Assembly: GCA_007124415.1 (NCBI GenBank) | Contig: SLFE01000073.1 | Span: 1 to 5,976 of the forward strand | DNA length: 5,976 nucleotides | Source of the DNA: Waddliaceae bacterium | GTDB lineage: Bacteria > Chlamydiota > Chlamydiia > Chlamydiales > SLFE01 | Direction: 5' to 3' | Shown here: in pieces, positions 1 to 5,309 of the stretch | Numbering within the stretch: position 1 is the stretch's first letter | How the letters are laid out: each line of letters starts with the position of its first letter | Translations under genes and position numbers: made by a program | Notes under the pieces: model-generated | What the model saw: only the letters and a program-made list of their open reading frames with translations | Told to the model about the DNA's origin: nothing | The model's database searches: none

Positions 1-1
1 G

Positions 2-88
2 CGACGAATAATGGATCATTCTGCTAACAGGTTGGACGAACTCCTTCCTGATCAATGGGCCTACGATAAAGGTCTCTTAAAGTCTTGA
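2..88 (+). CDS. IS66-family transposase, C-terminal end (partial, 5' end outside the window)
   Basis: Reading from base 2 gives 28 residues, RRIMDHSANRLDELLPDQW followed by AYDKGLLKS and a TGA stop at 86-88. The pattern hxxxNRLDELLPxxW is the signature I recall for the IS66 C-terminal element, where the family usually reads DELLPWNW; here the last part is LLPDQW. In complete elements this segment closes a DDE transposase that cuts and joins the element ends. The stop lies 33 bases before the inferred element boundary, a normal distance for a terminal transposase gene. Only the tail is visible, so integrity of the gene is unknown. The call rests on a short stretch but is strengthened by the adjoining inverted repeat. 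Confidence 0.65.
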   Translation, partial: RRIMDHSANRLDELLPDQWAYDKGLLKS

Positions 89-100
89 ATTACATCCAAG

Positions 101-121
101 ATGGGGCTATTTGACGCTTAC
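101..121 (-). repeat. IS66 terminal inverted repeat (right end)
   Basis: Read on the minus strand from 121 inward, the sequence begins GTAAGCGTCAAATAGCCCC, which matches the GTAAGCG start typical of IS66-family inverted repeats. The plus-strand bases TTGACG (111-116) inside it match five of six bases of a sigma70-type -35 box pointing outward. However, no convincing -10 lies at the right distance before the next start codon. Confidence 0.72.
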
Positions 122-129
122 ATTTAGCA
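122..129. repeat. Predicted 8-bp target-site duplication copy (ATTTAGCA)
   Basis: IS66-family elements generate 8-bp target duplications, so the eight bases next to the inverted repeat, ATTTAGCA, are expected to be one copy. The partner would lie beyond the left end, outside this window. This is a prediction and not an observed duplication. Confidence 0.4.
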
Positions 130-142
130 AAAGGATCTTATT

Positions 143-1228
143 ATGGGTAAAGTAGACGGATCCGGATTTGATCAAAAATCTCAGATTCAAGCCCCTCCTC
201 CGGAAACGGAAGGCAATTTAGGAGCCAGAAATGTCAAAGTCAATCAGCAGTCGAGCCCCCTCAGTGCTGCTGCTAAATTACGCAATAAGCCTGCTAATCG
301 TGAACGCGTGGAGAAGGCGCTGGCTAAGCATGCCGTGACGAAAGAACTTTCTAATCCTCCACAGAAAAGAACTGCAGCAAAAACCAAAAAACACACTCCG
401 CCCGATAAACTCCTGCCGCCAACACCTTTTAAAAAACCCGATCGAACACCGCCTAAAGCCCCGGGCCTGCCTCCAGTCCCTCCCAGGCCGGGAAGCACTG
501 CAGCAAAAACCAAAAAACACACTCCGCCCGATAAACCCCTGCCGTCAATACCTTTTAAAAAACCCGATCGACCGCCGCCTAAAGCCCCGGGCCTGCTTCC
601 CGTTCCTCCCAAACCGGGGAAATTGGGTGGCAAAGATCATCCCTCGAAAGTTGGAAAAAATCTGCGAACGCCGAGCAAATCGGGACCCAAAGCCCCTGTT
701 TTCATTCCGGGTAAAAAGCCCTCGACAGTCGCTCCACAGTTTACCCCACCTCCAGCAGTACGCCCTTCAAAGCCGCAAACCAAAGAAAGTAAGCCCTTAA
801 ATGAAGCGCAAAAAAACCTAGAACAGATTTTAGTTCGGCTTGAAAGGGGCAAAAAAGGGAAAGTTAGGCAAAAAGACCTCCAGAATGCGTTTAAGGAAAT
901 TGCTAAACTCAAGGATGATGAGACTTTTTTCGAAATAACCAATAACGACGGAAAAAAGGTAAATGTAGATGTCCACGACATTGCCTTAAAGTTGGGACAA
1001 CACCCCAAAGCAGGCAAAGCCCTTAAAAATAAAGGTGTACGGAAAAGTCTTGAAACGTACGTATCCAAGCACCAAAATTTTTCTACAGGTGAGAAATTAG
1101 AAGAGCTCAAAACTCTAAAAAAACCGAAACAGCTCCAAAATTTCATAACCAATTTCTCCGAACAGTCAAAAGAAGCGGAACTAAATAATGAACTGCTTAG
1201 ACAGCAAATGCGTAAAAGCCAACCATGA
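143..1228 (+). CDS. Proline/lysine-rich protein with an internal tandem duplication; effector-like, function unknown
   Basis: I do not recognise a named family for this 361-residue protein. It has no signal peptide or membrane segment. Residues 1-70 are polar with a likely short helix (about 41-68). Residues 77-160 are two 42-residue Pro/Lys-rich repeats. Residues 161-218 are more Pro/Lys/Ser-rich linker. About 218-355 is a charged, probably helical domain without recognisable motifs. PxxPx[K/R] patterns, the core of class II SH3 ligands, occur at P92-P95-K97, P110-P113-R115 and P134-P137-K139. ATG 143 is preceded by AAAAGGA (129-135) at good spacing, so the start is firm. An IS66 end lies 22 bases upstream, and a hairpin terminator follows the stop. 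Pro-rich repeats plus a helical tail recall secreted effectors of intracellular bacteria. The strongly basic composition also allows a nucleic-acid-binding role. Both are inference. Confidence 0.85.
   Translation: MGKVDGSGFDQKSQIQAPPPETEGNLGARNVKVNQQSSPLSAAAKLRNKPANRERVEKALAKHAVTKELSNPPQKRTAAKTKKHTPPDKLLPPTPFKKPDRTPPKAPGLPPVPPRPGSTAAKTKKHTPPDKPLPSIPFKKPDRPPPKAPGLLPVPPKPGKLGGKDHPSKVGKNLRTPSKSGPKAPVFIPGKKPSTVAPQFTPPPAVRPSKPQTKESKPLNEAQKNLEQILVRLERGKKGKVRQKDLQNAFKEIAKLKDDETFFEITNNDGKKVNVDVHDIALKLGQHPKAGKALKNKGVRKSLETYVSKHQNFSTGEKLEELKTLKKPKQLQNFITNFSEQSKEAELNNELLRQQMRKSQP
371..622 (+). repeat. 126-bp direct tandem duplication (two copies, in frame)
   Basis: Copy 1 is 371-496 and copy 2 is 497-622, with a period of 126 bp or 42 codons. 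The first 40 bases are identical, and I count about 13 differences overall, roughly 90% identity. Each unit encodes TAAKTKKHTPPDK, then a proline-rich core with PFKKPDR and KAPGL, ending in PxPGx. The PPVPPR core of copy 1 has become LPVPPK in copy 2. Because the period is a multiple of three, further gain or loss of units would keep the frame. Confidence 0.93.
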
Positions 1229-1269
1229 AACAGCCTCTTAACTGCGCCCTAATCATGGTAAAGGAATAT

Positions 1270-1292
1270 AGAGGGGGCTAAAGGCCCCCTCT
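1270..1292. terminator. Hairpin terminator between convergent genes
   Basis: A 9-bp perfect stem AGAGGGGGC / GCCCCCTCT (1270-1278 and 1284-1292) encloses the loop TAAAG. It lies between the stop of the proline-rich gene (1228) and the end of the ankyrin gene (1312), so it can serve both strands. The following T-tract is weak on the plus side (TCTCAT), and moderate on the minus side (TATATTCCTTT). The GC-rich stem and the position make it a likely bidirectional terminator. Confidence 0.7.
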
Positions 1293-1311
1293 TCTCATAA
1301 GAAAATTCGGC

Positions 1312-2211
1312 TCACTCTTCCGATGCGTCGGCAGCGGCAAATCCTTTCAAGACCCGCATCACTTTATAATTGCCGACAGCGTCCGCGATGGTATGCGCCG
1401 TCGCTCCGTACTGGTCCTGAACTTCGGACATGGCGCCAAAAGAGAGCAGGTAGCCGACAAGATGAGGATTGTCGTTTTGAGAAGCGTACATCAAAGCGGT
1501 CTGTCCCTCTTCATCGACAGCGTTGATATCGGCTTTGGCCATGATGAGCTCTTCGACAATGGCATAATTGCCCTTTTTAGAAGCGATCATCAGCGGAGTC
1601 TGTCCTTTAAGGTTTTTCTTGTTCACATCGGCGCCCCTCTGGATCAGGTAGCGGGCAGCGTCAAAGTTGCCGACCGACGAGGCCAGAGAAAGCGCCGTGT
1701 CGCCGTTTTTGTCGCCGGCATTAATCTCGGCTCCTTTGCTGATCAAAAGGTCGGCAAAGTATTGCTGCATGTTTGTTTGAGGCTGAATGGCCACGACGGT
1801 TCCGTCCGACAATGTTTTGGGTATGGCCTTGTTTCCGTTAAGAACAACCTGCATCAAAGGCGTTGTTCCGCTTGCGTTCCCTTTGTTGATGCCGGCGCCA
1901 GCATTGATCAGATATTTCGCGATCGGAACGCGATTTTGCTCGATGGCCATGAGCAGCGCTGTTTCGCCCTCGGCATTCACGCCGTCGGGATTCGCTCCCG
2001 ATTCGACTAGTTGATAGACGCTATCGGCTCTTCCCAAAGCGATCTGGGTAAATAGTTCGGCAGTTGAAACCGAGGCGCCGGCAGTCCCGCCCTCTGCGCA
2101 CATGTTTTCGACCGGGCAATCGTTTTCTCGTACAGTATTCACTCGATTTGCGTTGCAGCCGCAGGCGATAAGGCATACCGCTGCGCACATCGTCATTAAT
2201 CTCCAATTCAT
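1312..2211 (-). CDS. Ankyrin-repeat lipoprotein
   Basis: A 299-residue protein beginning MNWRLMTMCAAVCLIAC: short basic N-terminus, hydrophobic stretch and a lipobox L14-I15-A16-C17. It is therefore probably exported and lipid-anchored after cleavage at Cys17. About residues 50-291 hold roughly seven ankyrin units, with repeated G-x-T-A/P-L-M and G-A-x-[IV]-N patterns (GDTALSLAS, GQTPLMIAS, GQTALMYAS; GAEINAGD, GADVNKKN). Ankyrin repeats bind proteins, so the partner may be envelope, periplasmic or host. The third unit carries an insertion of about 20 residues (around 127-148). An upstream in-frame ATG at 2238 would add nine residues, but it lacks a ribosome site. ATG 2211 has GGAG seven bases before it and gives a more typical signal peptide. 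The 63-base gap after the fructosamine kinase gene allows co-transcription, though a promoter is possible there. Confidence 0.88.
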   Translation of the reverse strand: MNWRLMTMCAAVCLIACGCNANRVNTVRENDCPVENMCAEGGTAGASVSTAELFTQIALGRADSVYQLVESGANPDGVNAEGETALLMAIEQNRVPIAKYLINAGAGINKGNASGTTPLMQVVLNGNKAIPKTLSDGTVVAIQPQTNMQQYFADLLISKGAEINAGDKNGDTALSLASSVGNFDAARYLIQRGADVNKKNLKGQTPLMIASKKGNYAIVEELIMAKADINAVDEEGQTALMYASQNDNPHLVGYLLSFGAMSEVQDQYGATAHTIADAVGNYKVMRVLKGFAAADASEE

Positions 2212-2218
2212 CGAATCA

Positions 2219-2222
2219 CTCC
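2219..2222 (-). promoter_or_regulatory. Ribosome binding site deciding the start of the ankyrin gene
   Basis: Minus-strand GGAG sits seven bases before ATG 2211. The competing ATG at 2238 is preceded by ACGAATTGA, with no purine-rich SD. This favours the shorter form with the lipoprotein signal at its very N-terminus. Confidence 0.65.
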
Positions 2223-2255
2223 ATATGTTTGTTTTCATTCAATTCGTATGAGCAG

Positions 2256-2286
2256 TTTATAGATTCGTCAAATATCAATCAAGCAA
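2256..2286 (-). promoter_or_regulatory. Possible promoter of the ankyrin gene
   Basis: The minus strand has TATAAA (2261 to 2256, five of six -10 bases). Upstream are TTGCTT (2286-2281, 19-base spacer) or TTGATT (2282-2277, 15-base spacer). Transcription would begin near 2249, giving a leader of about 38 bases before ATG 2211, but too short a leader for ATG 2238. The -35 spacings are not ideal, so this is tentative. Confidence 0.35.
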
Positions 2287-3108
2287 ACTCAGGCAGGCAT
2301 GGCGGTAGGAACCGCCGAAGAGCAAATAGTGATTGAGGTAATGATAGAGCTGATAGAGCTTGTTGCGCCCGTCGAATCCGGGTGATTTTGGAATAGCTTC
2401 ATGATAGGCGTCGAAAAAGTCGGAAGTGAATCCGCCGAACATTTCCATCATGGCAAGGTCGGCCTCATGATGCCCCCAATAACAGGCCGGATCAAATACA
2501 ACGGGACGGCCGCAGCGAAGCGATGCGGTATTGCCTCCCCACAGATCACCGTGAAGAAGGGAGGGCTTGATCTCAAGACCCCTGAAGTACTCCGGCAGCC
2601 GGTCAAGAAGCTTTTCCCCTTTTTCGAGAAGATCGGCATCATCGTATTTTTCTTTGATCATGCCAAGTTGAAACTCCAGACGATTGGTCTTAAAGAACTC
2701 AACCCACGAGGATGTCCACGTGTTGACTTGAGGAGTCAGGCCGATGGTATTGTCGAAGTCGAGTCCGAATTTTTCGGGGCCTTCTGTCAAATGGAGCCTG
2801 GCCAGCTGCCTGCCTAATTCCTGCTGGCTCGATGGGGTGTGGGGCCTTAAATCGAGAGCTTCTGCGACCAGGTACGAGGCGGCGCCTGTTTTACCGCTCA
2901 GAAATGGGTGCGGCACGCGGACAGTCTCTGTCTCTTCGATCAGCTTAAGGCCCTTGAGCTCGGCCTCAAGCATGGAAAGCTCAGAGGCTTTGGCAATTTT
3001 CACAAAAAAATTGCCCCGGTCTGTATCATAAAAACGACAGCGGCCTCCACCCCTCGCAGGCCGAATTTTGCCGCAATTGAGCTTATCCTTTAATATATGT
3101 TCGATCAT
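2275..3108 (-). CDS. Fructosamine/ketoamine kinase family protein (YniA/FN3K type)
   Basis: A 277-residue protein with the aminoglycoside-phosphotransferase-like kinase fold of the fructosamine kinase family. Members phosphorylate sugar adducts on protein amines so that they fall off, a protein-repair reaction in the cytosol. Visible marks are FFVKI with Lys37 (ATP-binding lysine), Glu50 in helix C, GLDFDNTIGLTPQVNTW (114-131), SLLHGDLWGGN with catalytic D188 and N193, FDPACYWG with metal-binding D206, and a late LYQLYHYLNHYLLFGG segment. All key residues are present, and E. coli YniA is of similar size. An upstream ATG (3174) would add 22 residues lacking similarity and has no ribosome site. 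ATG 3108 has AAAAGG about nine bases before it and fits the family's N-terminus. The gene starts head-to-head with the SET gene, overlapping its outer start. The natural substrate is unknown. Confidence 0.92.
   Translation of the reverse strand: MIEHILKDKLNCGKIRPARGGGRCRFYDTDRGNFFVKIAKASELSMLEAELKGLKLIEETETVRVPHPFLSGKTGAASYLVAEALDLRPHTPSSQQELGRQLARLHLTEGPEKFGLDFDNTIGLTPQVNTWTSSWVEFFKTNRLEFQLGMIKEKYDDADLLEKGEKLLDRLPEYFRGLEIKPSLLHGDLWGGNTASLRCGRPVVFDPACYWGHHEADLAMMEMFGGFTSDFFDAYHEAIPKSPGFDGRNKLYQLYHYLNHYLLFGGSYRHACLSLLD
3068..3096 (+). promoter_or_regulatory. Possible promoter of the SET-domain gene
   Basis: TTGCCG (3068-3073) lies 17 bases before TAATAT (3091-3096), or 15 bases before TTTAAT (3089-3094, five of six -10 bases). 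It lies inside the 5' end of the opposite fructosamine kinase gene. Transcription would begin around 3100-3103, just past ATG 3097. If real, it implies that translation starts at ATG 3133. Confidence 0.3.
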
Positions 3109-3771
3109 CTTTTCAAACCTTTTCGCCCAACAATGTTTTTTCCGAAAGGCAGCGAATCCATCGTTAAAAACCATCGTATCAAATTTTCAAAAAACCCGCA
3201 CGATCCCGTAAAAGAGTATTCGGTCGAAGAATTTGAGGACATATCCGGTATGGTCTACCTTCCTCGGCTGGCCTACAAAAGCAAAAAATGCTACGTCAAA
3301 GTCAAACGGCTTTGTGAAAAAGCTTTTAAACGGGGAGATGTTAGCGAAAGGGCCATATGGTTCGGCCGCCTCTACGGCCATCTCATCGACGAGCCTTTCA
3401 TCAACGACATCTACATCGCCTGGACCGGCGAAGAGATGGAATACGGCTGCTACTCCGGCAAGAAAATCGTTGAAGGCGCTTTTATCGGAGAGTACACAGG
3501 ACTTGTCAGACCTTGCACGTTCTGGAACCCCGACGTCAATGAATACTGCTTCCGCTACCCGCTTTACAAACGTTTTTTTGTCGTGTACACTATCGATGGG
3601 AAAATGCAGGGCAATGAGACAAGCTTTATCAACCACAGCAGCTCTCCGAACTGCGAGGCCGTCGCCATCTGGCACAAAGGTCTTTATCATATGTGTTTGA
3701 TAGCCCTGGAGAACATTCCCGAAGACGCCCAGTTGCTTTTAGATTACGGAAATAAGAGGTTTGATACGTGA
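3097..3771 (+). CDS. SET-domain protein, NUE-like putative lysine methyltransferase
   Basis: A 224-residue SET protein. SET enzymes transfer a methyl group from S-adenosylmethionine to lysine in proteins. Visible core: GCYSGKKIVEGAFIGEYTG (117-135), NEYCFRYP (148-155), YTIDGKMQGNETSFINHS with N179-H180-S181 at the cofactor pocket, and LLLDYG (213-218) with Tyr217 as the expected catalytic tyrosine. No post-SET cysteine cluster is present. The arrangement resembles, from memory, chlamydial NUE (CT737, about 219 residues), reported as secreted and as methylating histones. The N-terminal 100 residues are basic and specific to this group. ATG 3097 overlaps the opposite fructosamine kinase start by 12 bases. 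ATG 3133 (212 residues) would remove the overlap, and neither has a clear ribosome site. It ends in a GTGA overlap with the phosphatase gene. Substrate and location are inference. Confidence 0.88.
   Translation: MFDHLFKPFRPTMFFPKGSESIVKNHRIKFSKNPHDPVKEYSVEEFEDISGMVYLPRLAYKSKKCYVKVKRLCEKAFKRGDVSERAIWFGRLYGHLIDEPFINDIYIAWTGEEMEYGCYSGKKIVEGAFIGEYTGLVRPCTFWNPDVNEYCFRYPLYKRFFVVYTIDGKMQGNETSFINHSSSPNCEAVAIWHKGLYHMCLIALENIPEDAQLLLDYGNKRFDT
3754..3759 (+). promoter_or_regulatory. Ribosome binding site for the GTG start of the phosphatase gene
   Basis: AAGAGG lies eight bases before GTG 3768, inside the last codons of the SET gene. It supports the GTG start over the downstream in-frame ATG at 3789, and indicates translation coupled to the SET gene. 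Confidence 0.65.
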
Positions 3772-4595
3772 ATTCGCAGATAAAAGAGATGCTCCCGACA
3801 TATTTGGAAGTAGCAACGCAGGCCGCTCGGGAAGGCGGCAAAGTCTTAGAAAAGCATTGGGGGCGCCTTTTCAACATTCAGGAAAAGGAATTTTCCGGAG
3901 ACCTTGTCACAGAAGCCGATCAAGAATCCGAAGATGCCATCATCAAGTTGATTCAAAAAAACTTCCCCTCCCATCAAATTTTGTCGGAAGAGTCAGGGAT
4001 CCACGAATCGAAAAACCGTGAATTCCTCTGGGTCATCGACCCTCTTGACGGAACAACAAATTACACGCATCAATTCCCGTTCGTTTCCGTCTCGATCGCC
4101 CTGCTCTTCCAGGGCGAGCCGGTCGCAGCAGTCGTCTACAACCCATTCATGAATGAGATGTTTCAGGCCATGCGGGGAAAAGGAACGACTTTCAATCAGA
4201 GTCCCGTGCAGACCTCGGATATAAAACAATTGGAAAAAAGTTTGCTGGCGACGGGCTTTGCCTACGACCGCCGCGAAAACAAAGACAACAACTATGCCGA
4301 ATTCTGCCGCCTGACCGATGCCTGCCAGGGAGTGAGAAGAGCAGGATCTGCCGCCATCGATCTTGCCTACGTCTCATGCGGCCGGTTGGACGGCCATTGG
4401 GAGCTGGGCCTGCGCCCTTGGGACGTGGCGGCAGGCGCCCTTCTTGTCGAGGAGGCCGGCGGCAAGGTCACATCCTTTGACAAAGGGGCGTTCGATATTT
4501 ATTCGGGAATCATCATGGCCTCAAACGGCCACATCCACGACCAAATCAGTACTGAGATCATGAATGTGCGCAAAGAGCGCGGACTTACGAAATGA
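3768..4595 (+). CDS. Inositol monophosphatase family protein (SuhB-like)
   Basis: A 275-residue Mg2+-dependent phosphatase of the inositol monophosphatase/SuhB family, presumably cytosolic. Family members hydrolyse inositol or related sugar phosphates, and some (SuhB) also act in ribosomal RNA transcription. Motifs are complete: GDLVTEAD (44-51), SEESG with Glu74/Glu75, WVIDPLDGTTN (88-98) with metal ligands D91 and D94, the internal GSAAIDLAYVSCGRLDG (203-219 region), and RPWDVAAG with the C-terminal metal ligand Asp219. Length is normal. Start is GTG 3768, overlapping the SET stop codon (GTGA) with a good ribosome site. The 3' end overlaps the opposite membrane-protein gene by 11 bases, with no hairpin terminator between them. 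Exact substrate (inositol phosphate, PAP or fructose bisphosphate) cannot be told from sequence, but the motif set fits IMPase best. Confidence 0.95.
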   Translation: MNSQIKEMLPTYLEVATQAAREGGKVLEKHWGRLFNIQEKEFSGDLVTEADQESEDAIIKLIQKNFPSHQILSEESGIHESKNREFLWVIDPLDGTTNYTHQFPFVSVSIALLFQGEPVAAVVYNPFMNEMFQAMRGKGTTFNQSPVQTSDIKQLEKSLLATGFAYDRRENKDNNYAEFCRLTDACQGVRRAGSAAIDLAYVSCGRLDGHWELGLRPWDVAAGALLVEEAGGKVTSFDKGAFDIYSGIIMASNGHIHDQISTEIMNVRKERGLTK

Positions 4596-5214
4596 TTTTA
4601 GTGAGTATGCCGGGCTCTTGCTCCTGAAAGCCCATTTTTTTCATCTCCTGCTTCACAGCGGAAATTTCCGAGTGCATAATCACTTTGTGAAACCCCTGCT
4701 TGGCCAAGTGCCCTTCATTTGCAGAGTAAAGAAACTGCTCGGTCTGAACGTCGCGGTAGGCCTCCACAACATAATCAATCAGTATCTCGACAGTCTCCTG
4801 CTCGATTTTTCTGAAGCAGAAAAGTCCGACGGGCTCAAGACCTTTCATCAAAAAAAGAAGATCGGCCCCCTTTTGCAAGGCGGCGTGCTCGGCATGGGGA
4901 TAGGCGAGCAGCAGATCTTTTTTGTATGTTTCGAAAAATTCTTTCACAAGCTCGGTAGAGGCAGAGGAGGCCTCCATGAGGGAAAAGCGGTGCTCGACAT
5001 CCCGCGCCCGAATAAAATAAAACAAGGTGACAGAACCGATCATGAGATTGGCTATAGTGACCGGCCACGCCTCGACAAGCACCCCGTAGACGACAAAGAC
5101 CACGCAGCCGGCAATCATCAGGAGCCTGATTTTTTTCACATTAGACTGCATCATCGATAAAACGATGAAAACAGGGGCCAAATAGCCGATCAATTCTTTC
5201 CAAATGTCATTCAT
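4585..5214 (-). CDS. YgjV-like membrane domain fused to a GNAT-like C-terminal domain
   Basis: A 209-residue protein. The first 70 residues form three likely membrane helices (about 8-22, 30-48, 52-70), with GYLAPVFIVLS, GCVVFVVYGVLVEAWPVTIANL and a final FYF. This is the pattern of the small YgjV-type inner-membrane domain, whose function is not known. Residues about 80-209 are soluble and look like a divergent GNAT acetyltransferase fold. Alternating strands around FLMKGLEPVGLFCF and VEILIDYVVEAYRD are followed by a helix and the late KKMGFQ motif seen near the end of GNAT domains. The usual acetyl-CoA loop (R/QxxGxG/A) is not clear, so catalytic activity is doubtful. ATG 5214 is the only reasonable start; a purine run AGAAAGG sits one base before it, unusually close, and an in-frame stop lies just upstream. 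Confidence 0.75.
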   Translation of the reverse strand: MNDIWKELIGYLAPVFIVLSMMQSNVKKIRLLMIAGCVVFVVYGVLVEAWPVTIANLMIGSVTLFYFIRARDVEHRFSLMEASSASTELVKEFFETYKKDLLLAYPHAEHAALQKGADLLFLMKGLEPVGLFCFRKIEQETVEILIDYVVEAYRDVQTEQFLYSANEGHLAKQGFHKVIMHSEISAVKQEMKKMGFQEQEPGILTKIIS

Positions 5215-5223
5215 TGCCTTTCT

Positions 5224-5252
5224 AATTTAACCGATTCACATTTTGGTGACAA
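5224..5252 (-). promoter_or_regulatory. Possible promoter of the YgjV-like gene
   Basis: The minus strand shows TTGTCA (5252-5247, five of six -35 bases), a 17-base spacer and TAAATT (5229-5224, four of six -10 bases). Transcription would begin near 5217, only a few bases before ATG 5214, implying a very short leader or none. Confidence 0.4.
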
Positions 5253-5272
5253 GCCGCCGCATCAATTACTAC

Positions 5273-5301
5273 TTGAATTTTGATCCCAATCACTCTATTA
5301 C
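5273..5301 (+). promoter_or_regulatory. Possible promoter of the kinase-like gene
   Basis: TTGAAT (5273-5278) is followed by a 17-base spacer and TATTAC (5296-5301), each matching four of six consensus bases. A run of eight T (5302-5309) follows. The expected transcription start near 5308 almost coincides with ATG 5310, which has no ribosome binding site, so the transcript may be leaderless. The rest of the 95-base divergent intergenic region shows nothing further. Confidence 0.4.
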
Positions 5302-5309
5302 TTTTTTTT

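Larger units (their letters stand above)
1..121 (+). mobile_element. Right end of an IS66-family insertion sequence (partial)
   Basis: Two independent signs agree. First, an open frame ending at 88 looks like the extreme C-terminus of an IS66 transposase (TnpC). Second, 13 bases after its stop begins a sequence (101-121) whose reverse complement starts GTAAGCGTCAAATAGCCCC. IS66-family terminal inverted repeats are known to begin with GTAAGCG-like sequence, so base 121 should be the outer boundary of the element. The left end and most of the element lie outside the window, so whether it is complete or active cannot be judged. Confidence 0.75.

Noticed and set aside
111..141. Hybrid promoter formed by TTGACG in the IS end with TCTTAT (136-141)
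   Set aside because: The spacer would be 19 bases, and transcription would begin at or after ATG 143, so it cannot easily drive that gene.
371..622. Repeat region as a CRISPR or noncoding array
   Set aside because: There are only two contiguous 126-bp units without spacers, and they are in frame within a coding region.
637..1152. 171-codon minus-strand frame (and smaller ones at 244-633) opposite the proline-rich gene
   Set aside because: Lysine- and proline-rich sense codons leave few antisense stops; the antisense Phe/Leu- or Gly-rich products look like artefacts, while the sense gene has a good ribosome site.
1393..2010. 205-codon plus-strand open frame opposite the ankyrin gene
   Set aside because: It is the complement of clear ankyrin repeats with regular codon structure; its own translation shows no domain, and the start has no ribosome site.
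3187..3690. 167-codon minus-strand and 155-codon plus-strand frames within the SET gene
   Set aside because: The SET motifs are in the 3097-3771 frame; these frames have no domain of their own.
4564..5160. 198-codon plus-strand open frame opposite the YgjV-like gene
   Set aside because: It lies antisense to a protein with coherent membrane helices and a GNAT-like tail; its own product is rich in His and Lys with no recognisable pattern.
5302..5309. Run of eight T as a terminator tail
   Set aside because: No stem-loop precedes it and it lies between divergent gene starts, where a terminator is not expected.
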